Assembly: GCA_938010425.1 (NCBI GenBank)
Contig: CALLUO010000084.1
Location: 1 to 59,387, forward strand
Origin: an uncultured Elioraea sp.
GTDB lineage: Bacteria; Pseudomonadota; Alphaproteobacteria; Acetobacterales; Acetobacteraceae
DNA: 59,387 nucleotides
Direction of reading: 5' to 3'
The position numbers were made by a program, and so were the translations under genes. Numbering within the stretch: the first letter of the stretch is position 1; each line of letters opens with the position of its first letter. The notes beneath the pieces are model-generated. The model made no database searches. It worked only from the letters and a program-made list of their open reading frames with translations, and was not told where the DNA came from. Below, piece by piece: positions 17,030 through 24,453 of the stretch.

Positions 17030-18085
17030 ATGGCCGCCAACGGACACGCCACTTCCCTCGCCTCCTCGCGCCGCATGGACCTCCTGACCGACAACCCGGT
17101 CTATAAGCCGTTTCGTTACCCCTGGGCCTATGACGCATGGCTCACCCAGCAGCGCATCCATTGGCTGCCGGAAGAGGTGCCGATGGCCGATGATGTGAAG
17201 GACTGGCAGAAGACCCTCACCCCGGCAGAACGCAACCTGCTCACCCAAATCTTCCGCTTCTTCACACAGGCGGATGTCGAGGTGAACAACTGTTATATGA
17301 AGCACTATTCGCAAGTGTTCAAACCGACCGAAGTGCTCATGATGCTTTCAGCCTTCTCCAACATTGAGACAGTGCACATCGCGGCCTACTCGCATCTGCT
17401 CGACACTATCGGCATGCCAGAGGTCGAGTACCAGGCCTTCTTAAAGTACAAGGAAATGAAGGACAAGTACGATTACATGCAGACCTTTCGGGTTGATTCG
17501 AAGGAGGAGATCGCTAAGACGCTCGCCGCCTTTGGTGCCTTTACGGAAGGCCTGCAACTCTTCGCGTCCTTTGCCATCCTCCTCAATTTCCCACGCTTCA
17601 ATAAGATGAAGGGTATGGGCCAAATTGTGTCATGGTCCGTGCGCGACGAGACGCTGCACTGCCTCAGCATCATCCGCCTATTCCGCACCTTCATCCAGGA
17701 AAACCCTGAGATTTGGACGGACCGGCTCAAGGCGGAGATCCTTGAAATCTGCCGTACCATCGTCGGCCATGAAGATGCGTTCATCGATCTCGCTTTCGAA
17801 CTCGGCGGCGTGGACGGGCTGGGCCCAGATGAGGTGAAGCGCTACATCCGCTTTATCGCCGATCGCCGCTTGGTGCAGCTTGGGCTGGAGCCAATGTGGG
17901 GCATCGAGAAGAACCCGCTGCCCTGGCTCGATGAGATGCTGAACGCGATCGAGCACACCAACTTTTTCGAGAACCGGGCGACGGAATACAGCCGGGCGGC
18001 GACCCGGGGAACCTGGGAAGAGGCCTTCGCCGATCACGTGTTTGCCGACCCGCAGGCGGAAGGAGCCATCCTTCGAACTCACTAA
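17030..18085 (+). CDS. nrdB: Ribonucleoside-diphosphate reductase beta subunit, class I
   Basis: 351 residues. The di-iron ligand and radical set is intact: the first ligand region in FTQADVEVNNCY, then ETVHIAAYSH with the E, the H and the tyrosyl-radical Y in the E. coli E115/H118/Y122 spacing, EGLQLFASFA for the next Glu, and VRDETLHC with the last Glu and His. The radical tyrosine is present, so this is a tyrosyl-radical class Ia/Ib-type beta subunit rather than a class Ic one. It lies 60 bp after nrdA and is presumably cotranscribed. An imperfect hairpin follows at 18101-18128. Confidence 0.95.
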   Translation: MAANGHATSLASSRRMDLLTDNPVYKPFRYPWAYDAWLTQQRIHWLPEEVPMADDVKDWQKTLTPAERNLLTQIFRFFTQADVEVNNCYMKHYSQVFKPTEVLMMLSAFSNIETVHIAAYSHLLDTIGMPEVEYQAFLKYKEMKDKYDYMQTFRVDSKEEIAKTLAAFGAFTEGLQLFASFAILLNFPRFNKMKGMGQIVSWSVRDETLHCLSIIRLFRTFIQENPEIWTDRLKAEILEICRTIVGHEDAFIDLAFELGGVDGLGPDEVKRYIRFIADRRLVQLGLEPMWGIEKNPLPWLDEMLNAIEHTNFFENRATEYSRAATRGTWEEAFADHVFADPQAEGAILRTH

Positions 18086-18100
18086 GGTAAGCAGCAGCTT

Positions 18101-18128
18101 GCGGCCGGATGGTAAAACCATCTGCCGC
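18101..18128. terminator. Imperfect hairpin after nrdB
   Basis: GCGGC pairs with GCCGC and, inside it, GATGGT-AAA-ACCATC pairs perfectly, with a small internal bulge between the two stems. It begins 16 bp after the nrdB stop and has no T-run. A near copy of its right arm (AAAACCATCTTCCGC, one mismatch) recurs at 18187-18201. Confidence 0.4.
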
Positions 18129-18207
18129 CGATGCGACTTCGATCAGCATCTCATAGGCCCTGGGGCGTTGGCTTCCGCGCGCGGGCAAAACCATCTTCCG
18201 CTGCAAC

Positions 18208-18242
18208 GGGGGGTTAGCATCGCCCCCCTTTGCGGCTATAAT
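18208..18242 (+). promoter_or_regulatory. Sigma-70-like promoter with a G6/C6 inverted repeat
   Basis: TATAAT at 18237-18242 is a perfect -10. TTAGCA at 18214-18219, exactly 17 bp upstream, matches the -35 at 4 of 6 positions. The -35 sits in the loop of GGGGGG (18208-18213) and CCCCCC (18223-18228). It points at the small gene at 18297, with a leader of about 50 nt. Confidence 0.55.
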
Positions 18243-18296
18243 GAGAGAGTGTCTCACAAGCTGAGGTAAAGACAGCCGGGGCGGCGAGAGAGAACG

Positions 18297-18581
18297 ATGG
18301 CGAGCGACGAAGACGAAACGAGAGGCCGCGACCGCGACGCTGCGCGCAGCGCGACCCCCCGCTACAGCCGACGCCTGTCTGACAAGATCTTGATCGCCTT
18401 CCACCACGCCTGCGACCAGGGCGATTTCGAAGTCGCCGAACAGCTCCTGCACATTCTGGAGATGATGCTGACGCGGCGCCCGATGAGCCCTGACACAAAC
18501 CGGCGCAAGAACATCGAAAGCTTGGTCGCGGCGCACGAGCGTCTGTGGCACCTGCGTCACCCGGAAGCAAGCCAGGTCTGA
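18297..18581 (+). CDS. Conserved small hypothetical protein
   Basis: 94 residues, mostly polar and charged. The core reads RYSRRLSDKILIAFHHACDQ, then EVAEQLLHILEMMLTRRP and RRKNIESLVAAHERLWHLRHP, so it is two or three amphipathic helices without cysteine clusters or a signal peptide. I recognise this type of short protein from Rhodospirillales genomes as a conserved hypothetical; no function is known to me. It has its own good -10 element (18237-18242) and is not part of the nrd operon. Helical repeats of this kind (TPR-like halves) suggest a protein-binding role, which is speculation. Confidence 0.75.
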   Translation: MASDEDETRGRDRDAARSATPRYSRRLSDKILIAFHHACDQGDFEVAEQLLHILEMMLTRRPMSPDTNRRKNIESLVAAHERLWHLRHPEASQV

Positions 18582-18628
18582 GCGGACACAACCACAGGCC
18601 TGGCGCTCGACCTGTCTCGACCGTCCTG

Positions 18629-19366
18629 TCAGTCGAGCGTCAGTGCGGCGGCATCGCGCAGAACAGCCTGCGCGGCAGGGGTGAAGTGCTCGGCCTCATG
18701 TAACACGAGCCCGGCTGACAGTCGCAGCGGGGCACGACCGCCCTTCACCCCCTGAACGAGCAGACGTTTCGCCGCTTCGCCCGCGCGCGGCCAGAGCGGG
18801 AACAACACGACGCTGCCGATACCAGCTTCGCCATATGCAGACAAAGCCTCTGGCAGACGGTCCGGCGGTAGGATGAGGGTGAGGGTGCCGCGCGGGAGAA
18901 GGCGGCGTGCGAGTGCCGAAACCCACAGCGCGAGAGGAGCTTCCGCCCCCTCATGCGCCGCCGCCCGGCGTAGCGGATCAGGTGGCGCCGTGCCGCCGCG
19001 GAAAAAGGGAGGGTTGGCCATCGCATGCCGAAAGGGGCCAAGGCTCGCCGCGGCGCGCTGCGTCATGCGGTCGGCAAGATCCCCGCACACGACGGCAAGC
19101 CGCCCTTCGACACCGTTCAGAGCCGCGTTCTCCCGCGCGATCTGGGCAAGCTCGGGCTCCCGCTCGATCCCCACCACCCGCGACGCTGGCACGCGCGCAA
19201 GCAGGGCCAGTGCCGCCGCTCCGGTGCCCAACCCCGCCTCGAGCACCGCCTCGCCCGCTTCGGCCGGCACAACCGCCGCCAGCAAGACAGGGTCGATTGC
19301 GGCGCGGAAGCCGAACAACGGCTGGCGCAGTCTGACCCGGCCGCCGAGCAGCCGGTCCTCGCTCAC
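18629..19366 (-). CDS. tRNA1(Val) (adenine(37)-N6)-methyltransferase-like protein
   Basis: 245 residues with a class I SAM fold: motif I VLEAGLGTGAAALAL near residues 40-54, the acidic VVGIEREPE for ribose binding, and the catalytic MANPPFFRGG (NPPF/Y) near 115. The NPPF motif marks N6-adenine or N-glutamine methylation, and this size and layout fit TrmN6 (YfiC/TrmN)-type tRNA methyltransferases. The N-terminal GGRVRLRQPLFGFRAAIDPV is typical of this group. It is followed on the same strand by no other gene and lies 8 bp downstream of the DUF2007 gene, with which it is probably cotranscribed. Confidence 0.85.
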   Translation of the reverse strand: MSEDRLLGGRVRLRQPLFGFRAAIDPVLLAAVVPAEAGEAVLEAGLGTGAAALALLARVPASRVVGIEREPELAQIARENAALNGVEGRLAVVCGDLADRMTQRAAASLGPFRHAMANPPFFRGGTAPPDPLRRAAAHEGAEAPLALWVSALARRLLPRGTLTLILPPDRLPEALSAYGEAGIGSVVLFPLWPRAGEAAKRLLVQGVKGGRAPLRLSAGLVLHEAEHFTPAAQAVLRDAAALTLD

Positions 19367-19374
19367 AACGCGGC

Positions 19375-19590
19375 TCAGCGCTCTGCCCCCTCACCCGCTT
19401 CGCGCAACACCCGGCGCGCCCGCGTCACGTCCCCATCGGCCACCATCAACCGACAGGGGATGGCGAGCCCCGACCCTTCCAGCACGCTCATCTCGCGATC
19501 GAGCACCACGGTCTCGATCCCCGCATCGCGCAAGAGCGCGCGCAGAAACGAGAGACGCACCGGATCGTTGCTGCGGAGCAACTCGTGCAC
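19375..19590 (-). CDS. DUF2007 domain protein
   Basis: 71 residues from GTG 19590; an in-frame extension to 19662 overlaps the divergent promoter. The sequence reads HELLRSNDPVRLSFLRALLR, then IETVVLDREMSVLEGSGLAI and RLMVADGDVTRARRVLREAG, the fold pattern of DUF2007, a small ferredoxin-like domain annotated as a putative signal-transducing protein. In alphaproteobacteria it commonly sits between a tRNA methyltransferase gene and ispB, as here. The downstream methyltransferase starts 8 bp after its stop. Confidence 0.8.
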   Translation of the reverse strand: MHELLRSNDPVRLSFLRALLRDAGIETVVLDREMSVLEGSGLAIPCRLMVADGDVTRARRVLREAGEGAER

Positions 19591-19611
19591 GGTCCTCGTC
19601 TGCTGCTCGCA

Positions 19612-19641
19612 TTGACCGCATTTTTCCCCCGCCAATATGAC
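19612..19641 (+). promoter_or_regulatory. Possible promoter of the polyprenyl synthase gene
   Basis: TTGACC (19612-19617, 5 of 6) and TATGAC (19636-19641, 4 of 6) are separated by 18 bp. The leader to GTG 19716 would be about 68 nt. The element overlaps the upstream extension of the divergent DUF2007 gene, which supports the shorter start there. Confidence 0.4.
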
Positions 19642-19715
19642 AAGGGGGGCTGGGGTGCTCAAGCAAGCGAAAGGGCAGGCAAGTGCAGGTGGCAGCCGAG
19701 CGTGGAGGGAATTCC

Positions 19716-20711
19716 GTGTCGGTGGCAGAGCGCGAGGATGCGCTCACCGCGCTCGCAAACCTGGTACGTGAGGATCTTGAGGCTTGCAACCGCGTGATCG
19801 TTTCGCGGATGCAGAGCCCGGTTGACCTCATTCCCAAAATTGGCGCTTACATCATCGCCGCGGGTGGCAAGCGGCTGCGCCCTCTGCTGACCATCGCCGC
19901 CGCGCGTCTTTGCGGCTATCGCGGCCAGCGCCACGTCAAGCTCGCTGCCTGTGTGGAGTTCATCCACACCGCCACCCTGCTGCACGACGATGTGGTGGAC
20001 GAGAGTGCGGTACGCCGCGGCCTTGCCTCGGCCAACGCGGTGTTCGGCAACAAGGCTTCGGTGCTGGTCGGGGATTTCCTGTTCAGCCGCTCCTTCGAGC
20101 TGATGGTGGAGGATGGCTCTCTCGCCGTGTTGGGCATTCTCTCGCGCGCCTCTGCCACCATCGCGGAAGGCGAGGTGCTGCAGTTAATGACGCAGAACGA
20201 CCTCACCACCACCGAGGAGCGGTATCTCGAGGTGATTCACGGCAAGACCGCAGCGCTGTTCGCTGCCGCTGCGCGGCTCGGCGCGGTGGCCGCCGACAGC
20301 CCGCGCGAGGAGGAGGAGGCGCTGGAGCGGTTCGGGCGCAAACTCGGCCTTGCCTTTCAGCTTGCCGACGACCTGCTGGACTACGCGGCCGATGCGAAGC
20401 GCCTTGGCAAGACGGTCGGCGATGACTTTCGAGAAGGAAAGGTGACACTGCCCGTCCTCATCGCCTACGCGCGCGGCAGTGAGGAGGAGCGCGCCTTCTG
20501 GCGTCGCACGATTGAGAAGCTCGATCAGCGCGAGGGCGATCTCGACCGTGCGATCGCGCTGATGCGTCGCCATGGCGCCTTCACCGAAACCGCACGCCGC
20601 GCGCAAGCCATGGCAGAAGAGGCGAAGACGGAACTCGCTCTCTTCCCTGATCGGCCGGAGAAGAGGGCGCTCCTTGACGTTGCGGACTTCGCCGCCGCCC
20701 GTATGCGCTGA
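19716..20711 (+). CDS. ispB: Polyprenyl (octaprenyl-type) diphosphate synthase
   Basis: 331 residues from GTG 19716, which has a GGAGGG ribosome site 6 bp upstream; an in-frame GTG at 19683 lacks one. The trans-prenyltransferase motifs are intact: GGKRLRPLL, first Asp-rich LLHDDVVDES, the RRG after it, HGKTAALFAAA, and second Asp-rich QLADDLLDY. The residues before the first DDxxD are small (ATLL), consistent with a long-chain product. It builds the isoprenoid side chain of ubiquinone by condensing farnesyl diphosphate with isopentenyl diphosphate; the chain length cannot be read reliably. Confidence 0.92.
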   Translation: MSVAEREDALTALANLVREDLEACNRVIVSRMQSPVDLIPKIGAYIIAAGGKRLRPLLTIAAARLCGYRGQRHVKLAACVEFIHTATLLHDDVVDESAVRRGLASANAVFGNKASVLVGDFLFSRSFELMVEDGSLAVLGILSRASATIAEGEVLQLMTQNDLTTTEERYLEVIHGKTAALFAAAARLGAVAADSPREEEEALERFGRKLGLAFQLADDLLDYAADAKRLGKTVGDDFREGKVTLPVLIAYARGSEEERAFWRRTIEKLDQREGDLDRAIALMRRHGAFTETARRAQAMAEEAKTELALFPDRPEKRALLDVADFAAARMR

Positions 20712-20743
20712 AGAGGTGACGGCCGCGCGCTGCGTGCGACGTG

Positions 20744-21865
20744 TCAGCGGCTGAACTCGGCTCTTATCCGCTCTGTATGTTCGCCGATGCGCGGCACAGC
20801 ACCGAAGGCGAGCGTTTGGCTTGCGCGGCGCACAGGCGGGGCAGGGATAGCAACGGGGCCCGCTTCCGTTTCGATCACGACGCGGCGCAGCACGGGGTGT
20901 GCGGCGAGGCCGGCGATGTCGTTGACGAAGCCATAGGCTGTCTTCGCTCGATCAAGCCGGACCTGCGCCTCTTCGCGATTGAGCCGTGCGAGTCGTTCCG
21001 CAACGAAGGCATCGACGGTGGCGCGGTTGCGCACGCGCGCCACATTCGTTTCAAAGCCCGCGCGCTTTGGCAGGTCGGGCTCATCCAACACTTCGGCGCA
21101 GAACCCTGCCCACTCCCGCTCGTTCTGGATGGAGATCAGCACGAGCGCGCCGTCGGCGAGCGCGAAGGCGCCATAAGGACAGATAGAGGGGTGGGCGAGG
21201 CCGAGGCGCGGCGGCGGCTGCCCCGTCGCCTCCCAGGTCAGCAGCGGCACCGTCATCCACTCCGCCATGCTGTCGAACAGCGAGATTGCGATGCTCTGGC
21301 CGCGGCCGGTGCGGTTGCGTTCAAGTAGCGCCTCTAGCACCCCCGCATAGGCCGAAAGCCCGCAGGCGATGTCGCAGACAGAGACACCGACGCGGCCCGG
21401 CCCCTCAGGCGTGCCGGTGACAGAGCAGAGCCCAGATTCTGCCTGCACCAGCAGATCATAGGCCTTCTTCCCGGCGTAAGGGCCCTCCTCGCCGTAGCCC
21501 GAGATGTCGACCGTGATGAGGCGCGGATAACGCTCCCGTAGCGTTTTTGTGTCGAAACCGGCGCGCATGGCCGCGCCAGGAGCGAGGTTTTGCACGAACA
21601 CGTCGGCGCGGGCGAGGATGCGGTGAAGTAGTGCTGCATCGTCCGGGTTCTTCAGGTCAGCCACCAGGCTTTCCTTGCCGCGGTTGAGCCAGACAAAGTA
21701 GGAGGCAAGGCCGTGTGCGTAGGTATCGTAGCCGCGGGCGAAGTCGCCCTCAGCGCGTTCGACTTTGATCACGCGTGCGCCGGCATCTGCCAGGCGGCAG
21801 GTGAGCAACGGTGCGGCAACAGCTTGTTCAAGGGAAAGGACGAGAAGGCCGGAGAGGGGTTTCAT
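20744..21865 (-). CDS. Class III (CaiB/BaiF) CoA-transferase
   Basis: 373 residues from ATG 21865; an in-frame extension to 21946 looks non-coding. It begins PLSGLLVLSLEQAVAAPL and has the family segments GARVIKVERAEGDFARGYD, WLNRGKESLVADLKNP, ADVFVQNLAPGAA and GYGEEGPYAGKKAYDLLVQA, where the Asp of AYDLL is in the position of the catalytic aspartate. These enzymes move CoA between carboxylic acids; the acid is unknown. It lies downstream of an acyl-CoA dehydrogenase gene on the same strand with a 172-bp gap that holds a hairpin and a purine-rich stretch. Confidence 0.9.
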   Translation of the reverse strand: MKPLSGLLVLSLEQAVAAPLLTCRLADAGARVIKVERAEGDFARGYDTYAHGLASYFVWLNRGKESLVADLKNPDDAALLHRILARADVFVQNLAPGAAMRAGFDTKTLRERYPRLITVDISGYGEEGPYAGKKAYDLLVQAESGLCSVTGTPEGPGRVGVSVCDIACGLSAYAGVLEALLERNRTGRGQSIAISLFDSMAEWMTVPLLTWEATGQPPPRLGLAHPSICPYGAFALADGALVLISIQNEREWAGFCAEVLDEPDLPKRAGFETNVARVRNRATVDAFVAERLARLNREEAQVRLDRAKTAYGFVNDIAGLAAHPVLRRVVIETEAGPVAIPAPPVRRASQTLAFGAVPRIGEHTERIRAEFSR

Positions 21866-21935
21866 CGTGCGCGTCGTGAAACTGCCGGTAGGGTGGCCCT
21901 TCCGATGGTCGGCACGTCTGGGCTTGGCAGGGGGT

Positions 21936-21959
21936 GCGGGGGACAAGCGTGTCCCCCGC
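21936..21959. terminator. Perfect 10-bp hairpin between the dehydrogenase and CoA-transferase genes
   Basis: GCGGGGGACA-AGCG-TGTCCCCCGC is a perfect 10-bp GC-rich stem with a 4-nt loop. On the minus strand, the direction of both genes, it follows a purine-rich leader and precedes the CoA-transferase start by 71 bp. It lacks a U-run, so it may be an RNA stability element or partial terminator. Confidence 0.5.
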
Positions 21960-21980
21960 CCTTGTTACCTTTTCTCTTCG

Positions 21981-22021
21981 TCTTTCTTTCTTTCTCCTCT
22001 CCTCTCTCTCCTTTCCCCTCT
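21981..22021. other. 41-nt polypyrimidine/polypurine tract
   Basis: Positions 21981-22021 are an unbroken run of C and T on the plus strand (TTTC repeats, then CTCTCC repeats), so A and G on the minus strand. It lies in the transcribed gap between the acyl-CoA dehydrogenase stop and the hairpin at 21936-21959. In RNA it would be a strong purine tract, possibly rich in ribosome-site-like GGAGA. Confidence 0.7.
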
Positions 22022-22037
22022 ATCCTCTCCCATGCTC

Positions 22038-23207
22038 TCAGTAGCTCCGCGGCATGCCCAGCACGTGTTCGCCAAGGTAAGCGAGGATGAGGTTGGTGCT
22101 GATGGGGGCGACCTGATAGAGGCGGGTTTCGCGGAACTTGCGCTCGACGTCGTAGGCTTCGGCGAAGCCAAACCCGCCGTGCGTCTGCAGGCAGGCTTCG
22201 GCTGCGGCCCAGGAGGCGTCGGCGGCGAGCAGCTTGGCGAGGTTCGCCTCCTCGCCGCATGGTGCGCCTGCCTCAAACTTCGTGCAGCCCTCACGCACCA
22301 TGAGTTCCGCTGCCCGCATTTGGGCGTAGGCGCGCGCGATGGGGAACTGCACGCCCTGGTTCTGCCCGATTGGGCGGCCGAAGACCACGCGTTCCTTCGC
22401 ATACCCTACTGCTTTGGCGATAAACCATTTCGCGTCACCAACGCACTCCGCGGCGATCAAGAGGCGCTCAGCGTTCATTCCGTCTAGGATGTAGCGGAAG
22501 CCTTTGCCCTCCTCGCCAATCAGGCTTTCGGCCGGAATGCGCAGGTCGTCGAAGAAGAGTTCGCAGGCGTTGTGGTTCATCATGGTGCGGATGGGGCGGA
22601 TGGTGAGGCCACACCCAAGCGCTTCGCGCATGTCGATAAGGAAGACCGAAAGCCCCTCGGTGCGTTTCGCCACTTGCTCGCGCGGTGTGGTGCGCGCAAG
22701 GAGGATCATCAGATCGGAATGTTCCGCCCGCGACGTCCAGACTTTCTGCCCCGAGACCACCCAAGTTTCGCCGTCGCGGCGGGCGGTGGTGCGCAGGCTC
22801 GTTGTGTCTGAGCCGGAGGTGGGTTCGGTCACGGCGAAGGCCTGCAGGCGAAGCTTGCCGGCGGCGATTTCTGGCAGCCAGCGCGCCTTTTGTTCGGCGG
22901 AGCCGTGCCGCAGGAGCGTGCCCATCGTGTACATCTGAGCATGGCAGGCGGCGCCATTGCAGCCCGAAGCGTGGATCGTCTCGAGGATCGCAGCAGCGGC
23001 GGACAGCGGCAGCCCCGCTCCACCGTACTCCTCCGGGATCAGCACCGAAAGCCAGCCCGCCTCGGTGAGTGCCCGGACGAACTCGGTTGGATAGGCACGT
23101 TCTGCGTCGAGCATGCGCCAGTACTCACCGGGGAAACGGGCGCAGAGCTTGGCGACTTCGGCCCGAAGGTCGGCCCAAGGGTCGCCGCGCGCGAGATTGC
23201 TATCCAT
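22038..23207 (-). CDS. Acyl-CoA dehydrogenase
   Basis: 389 residues, normal length. The FAD-binding segments are present: FAVTEPTSGSDTTSLRT (signature 1), VWTSRAEHSD in the beta-domain, and the C-terminal ACLQTHGGFGFAEAYDVERKFRE (QxxGGxG). It oxidises an acyl-CoA to the enoyl-CoA and passes electrons to ETF. Oddity: in the classical position of the catalytic Glu (the Y-E-G-T-type motif) this protein reads LYQVAPIST, without Glu. A glutamate in GMNAERLLIAA is in the position used as base by isovaleryl- and long-chain acyl-CoA dehydrogenases, so that residue may serve instead. The gene is divergent from the dehydrogenase at 23336. Confidence 0.9.
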   Translation of the reverse strand: MDSNLARGDPWADLRAEVAKLCARFPGEYWRMLDAERAYPTEFVRALTEAGWLSVLIPEEYGGAGLPLSAAAAILETIHASGCNGAACHAQMYTMGTLLRHGSAEQKARWLPEIAAGKLRLQAFAVTEPTSGSDTTSLRTTARRDGETWVVSGQKVWTSRAEHSDLMILLARTTPREQVAKRTEGLSVFLIDMREALGCGLTIRPIRTMMNHNACELFFDDLRIPAESLIGEEGKGFRYILDGMNAERLLIAAECVGDAKWFIAKAVGYAKERVVFGRPIGQNQGVQFPIARAYAQMRAAELMVREGCTKFEAGAPCGEEANLAKLLAADASWAAAEACLQTHGGFGFAEAYDVERKFRETRLYQVAPISTNLILAYLGEHVLGMPRSY

Positions 23208-23335
23208 CCCATCCCCTCCTCTGCCGCGTTATTGCGCCGCGCCCGCGAGGCGACAAGGCGGGCGGGTGCGGATCACGGTTGCGCAGCGCCCTGGCTTCGG
23301 GCACCCCAGGGCCAAACAAAGAAGGAGGCTCGCTT

Positions 23336-24346
23336 ATGCGCGTCGCGATGTTCTCCACCAAGCCCTATGATCGCCGGAGCTTCGAGGAACGTGCGGGCGC
23401 GCGCGTGCACCACTTCGCGTGGTTCGAACCTAGGCTCTCGCTTGAGACCGCTCCGCTCGCCGACGGCTTCGACGCGGTCTGCCTATTCGTCAACGACGAC
23501 GCAAACGCCAAGGTGATCGAACGCCTTGCGCAAGGCGGTGTGCGGCTGATCGCGCTACGCTGCGCGGGGTTCAACAACGTCGATCTTTCCGCCGCTGAGG
23601 CACACGGACTTGCGGTGGTGCGCGTGCCCGCCTACTCGCCCCATGCGGTGGCGGAGTTCACCATCGGCTTGATGCTGAGCCTGATCCGCCGCATCCACCG
23701 CGCTTATCAGCGCACGCGGGAGAACAACTTCTCACTGGAGGGCCTGCTGGGATTCGACCTGTACGACAAGACCGTCGGCGTCGTCGGCACGGGTCGCATC
23801 GGCGCCATTGTGGCGAGGATCCTGCGCGCGGGCTTCGGCTGCACCGTGCTCGCGAGCGATGTGCGACGCGATGCCGCGCTGGAGGCGATCGGCGTGACCT
23901 ACGTCGCACGGGAGGAGCTCCTCGGCGCCTCCGACGTCATCACCCTGCACGCGCCGCTGACCCCCCAAACGAGGCACCTGCTCAATGCACGCACCTTCGG
24001 CGATCTCAAGGAAGGGGCAATGGTGGTGAACACCTCGCGCGGCGCGCTGATTGATGCGGAGGCCGCGATCGAGGCACTGAAGGAAGGCCGCCTGGGCGGG
24101 CTTGCAATCGACGTCTACGAACAGGAGGCGGATCTGTTCTTCGAGGACCTCTCGAACGAGATCATCAAGGATGACGTGCTGCAGCGGCTGATGATGTTCC
24201 CCAACGTTCTGGTGACAGGGCACCAGGCGTTTTTCACGCGCGAGGCCTTGGCGGCGATCGCAGAGACGACGCTTGCTAACCTGGACGCGTTCGCCAAGGG
24301 CGCGCCCCTGGTCAACGCAGTGACGGTACCGAGTGTGAAGGGGTAG
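23336..24346 (+). CDS. D-2-hydroxyacid dehydrogenase (D-lactate dehydrogenase-like)
   Basis: 336 residues from ATG 23336, with a GAAGGAGG ribosome site; the longer in-frame extension overlaps the divergent gene. The NAD-binding motif is VGVVGTGRIGAIVARI near residues 145-160. The catalytic set is Arg in MVVNTSRGALID, Glu in VYEQEADLFFEDLS and His in NVLVTGHQAFFT. These features and IRCxGFNNVDL-like spacing (here LRCAGFNNVDL) fit the fermentative LdhA type that reduces pyruvate to D-lactate with NADH; related 2-ketoacids are possible. It is divergent from the acyl-CoA dehydrogenase. Confidence 0.87.
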   Translation: MRVAMFSTKPYDRRSFEERAGARVHHFAWFEPRLSLETAPLADGFDAVCLFVNDDANAKVIERLAQGGVRLIALRCAGFNNVDLSAAEAHGLAVVRVPAYSPHAVAEFTIGLMLSLIRRIHRAYQRTRENNFSLEGLLGFDLYDKTVGVVGTGRIGAIVARILRAGFGCTVLASDVRRDAALEAIGVTYVAREELLGASDVITLHAPLTPQTRHLLNARTFGDLKEGAMVVNTSRGALIDAEAAIEALKEGRLGGLAIDVYEQEADLFFEDLSNEIIKDDVLQRLMMFPNVLVTGHQAFFTREALAAIAETTLANLDAFAKGAPLVNAVTVPSVKG

Positions 24347-24354
24347 GAGGCTAG

Positions 24355-24378
24355 GCGAGGGGCCGATGGGCCCCTCGC
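24355..24378. terminator. Perfect 10-bp hairpin between convergent genes
   Basis: GCGAGGGGCC-GATG-GGCCCCTCGC is a perfect 10-bp stem with a 4-nt loop, placed 9 bp after the D-2-hydroxyacid dehydrogenase stop and 76 bp after the stop of the convergent deacylase. No T-run follows. It has the same geometry as the hairpin at 21936-21959 and may serve both convergent units. Confidence 0.55.
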
Positions 24379-24453
24379 GCACCCCAAGAGCGCGGCCCTC
24401 CCGGTGGTCGGGCCTGCAGATGGGGTGCTCGGGACTCGTCTGCCTCCTGCTGT

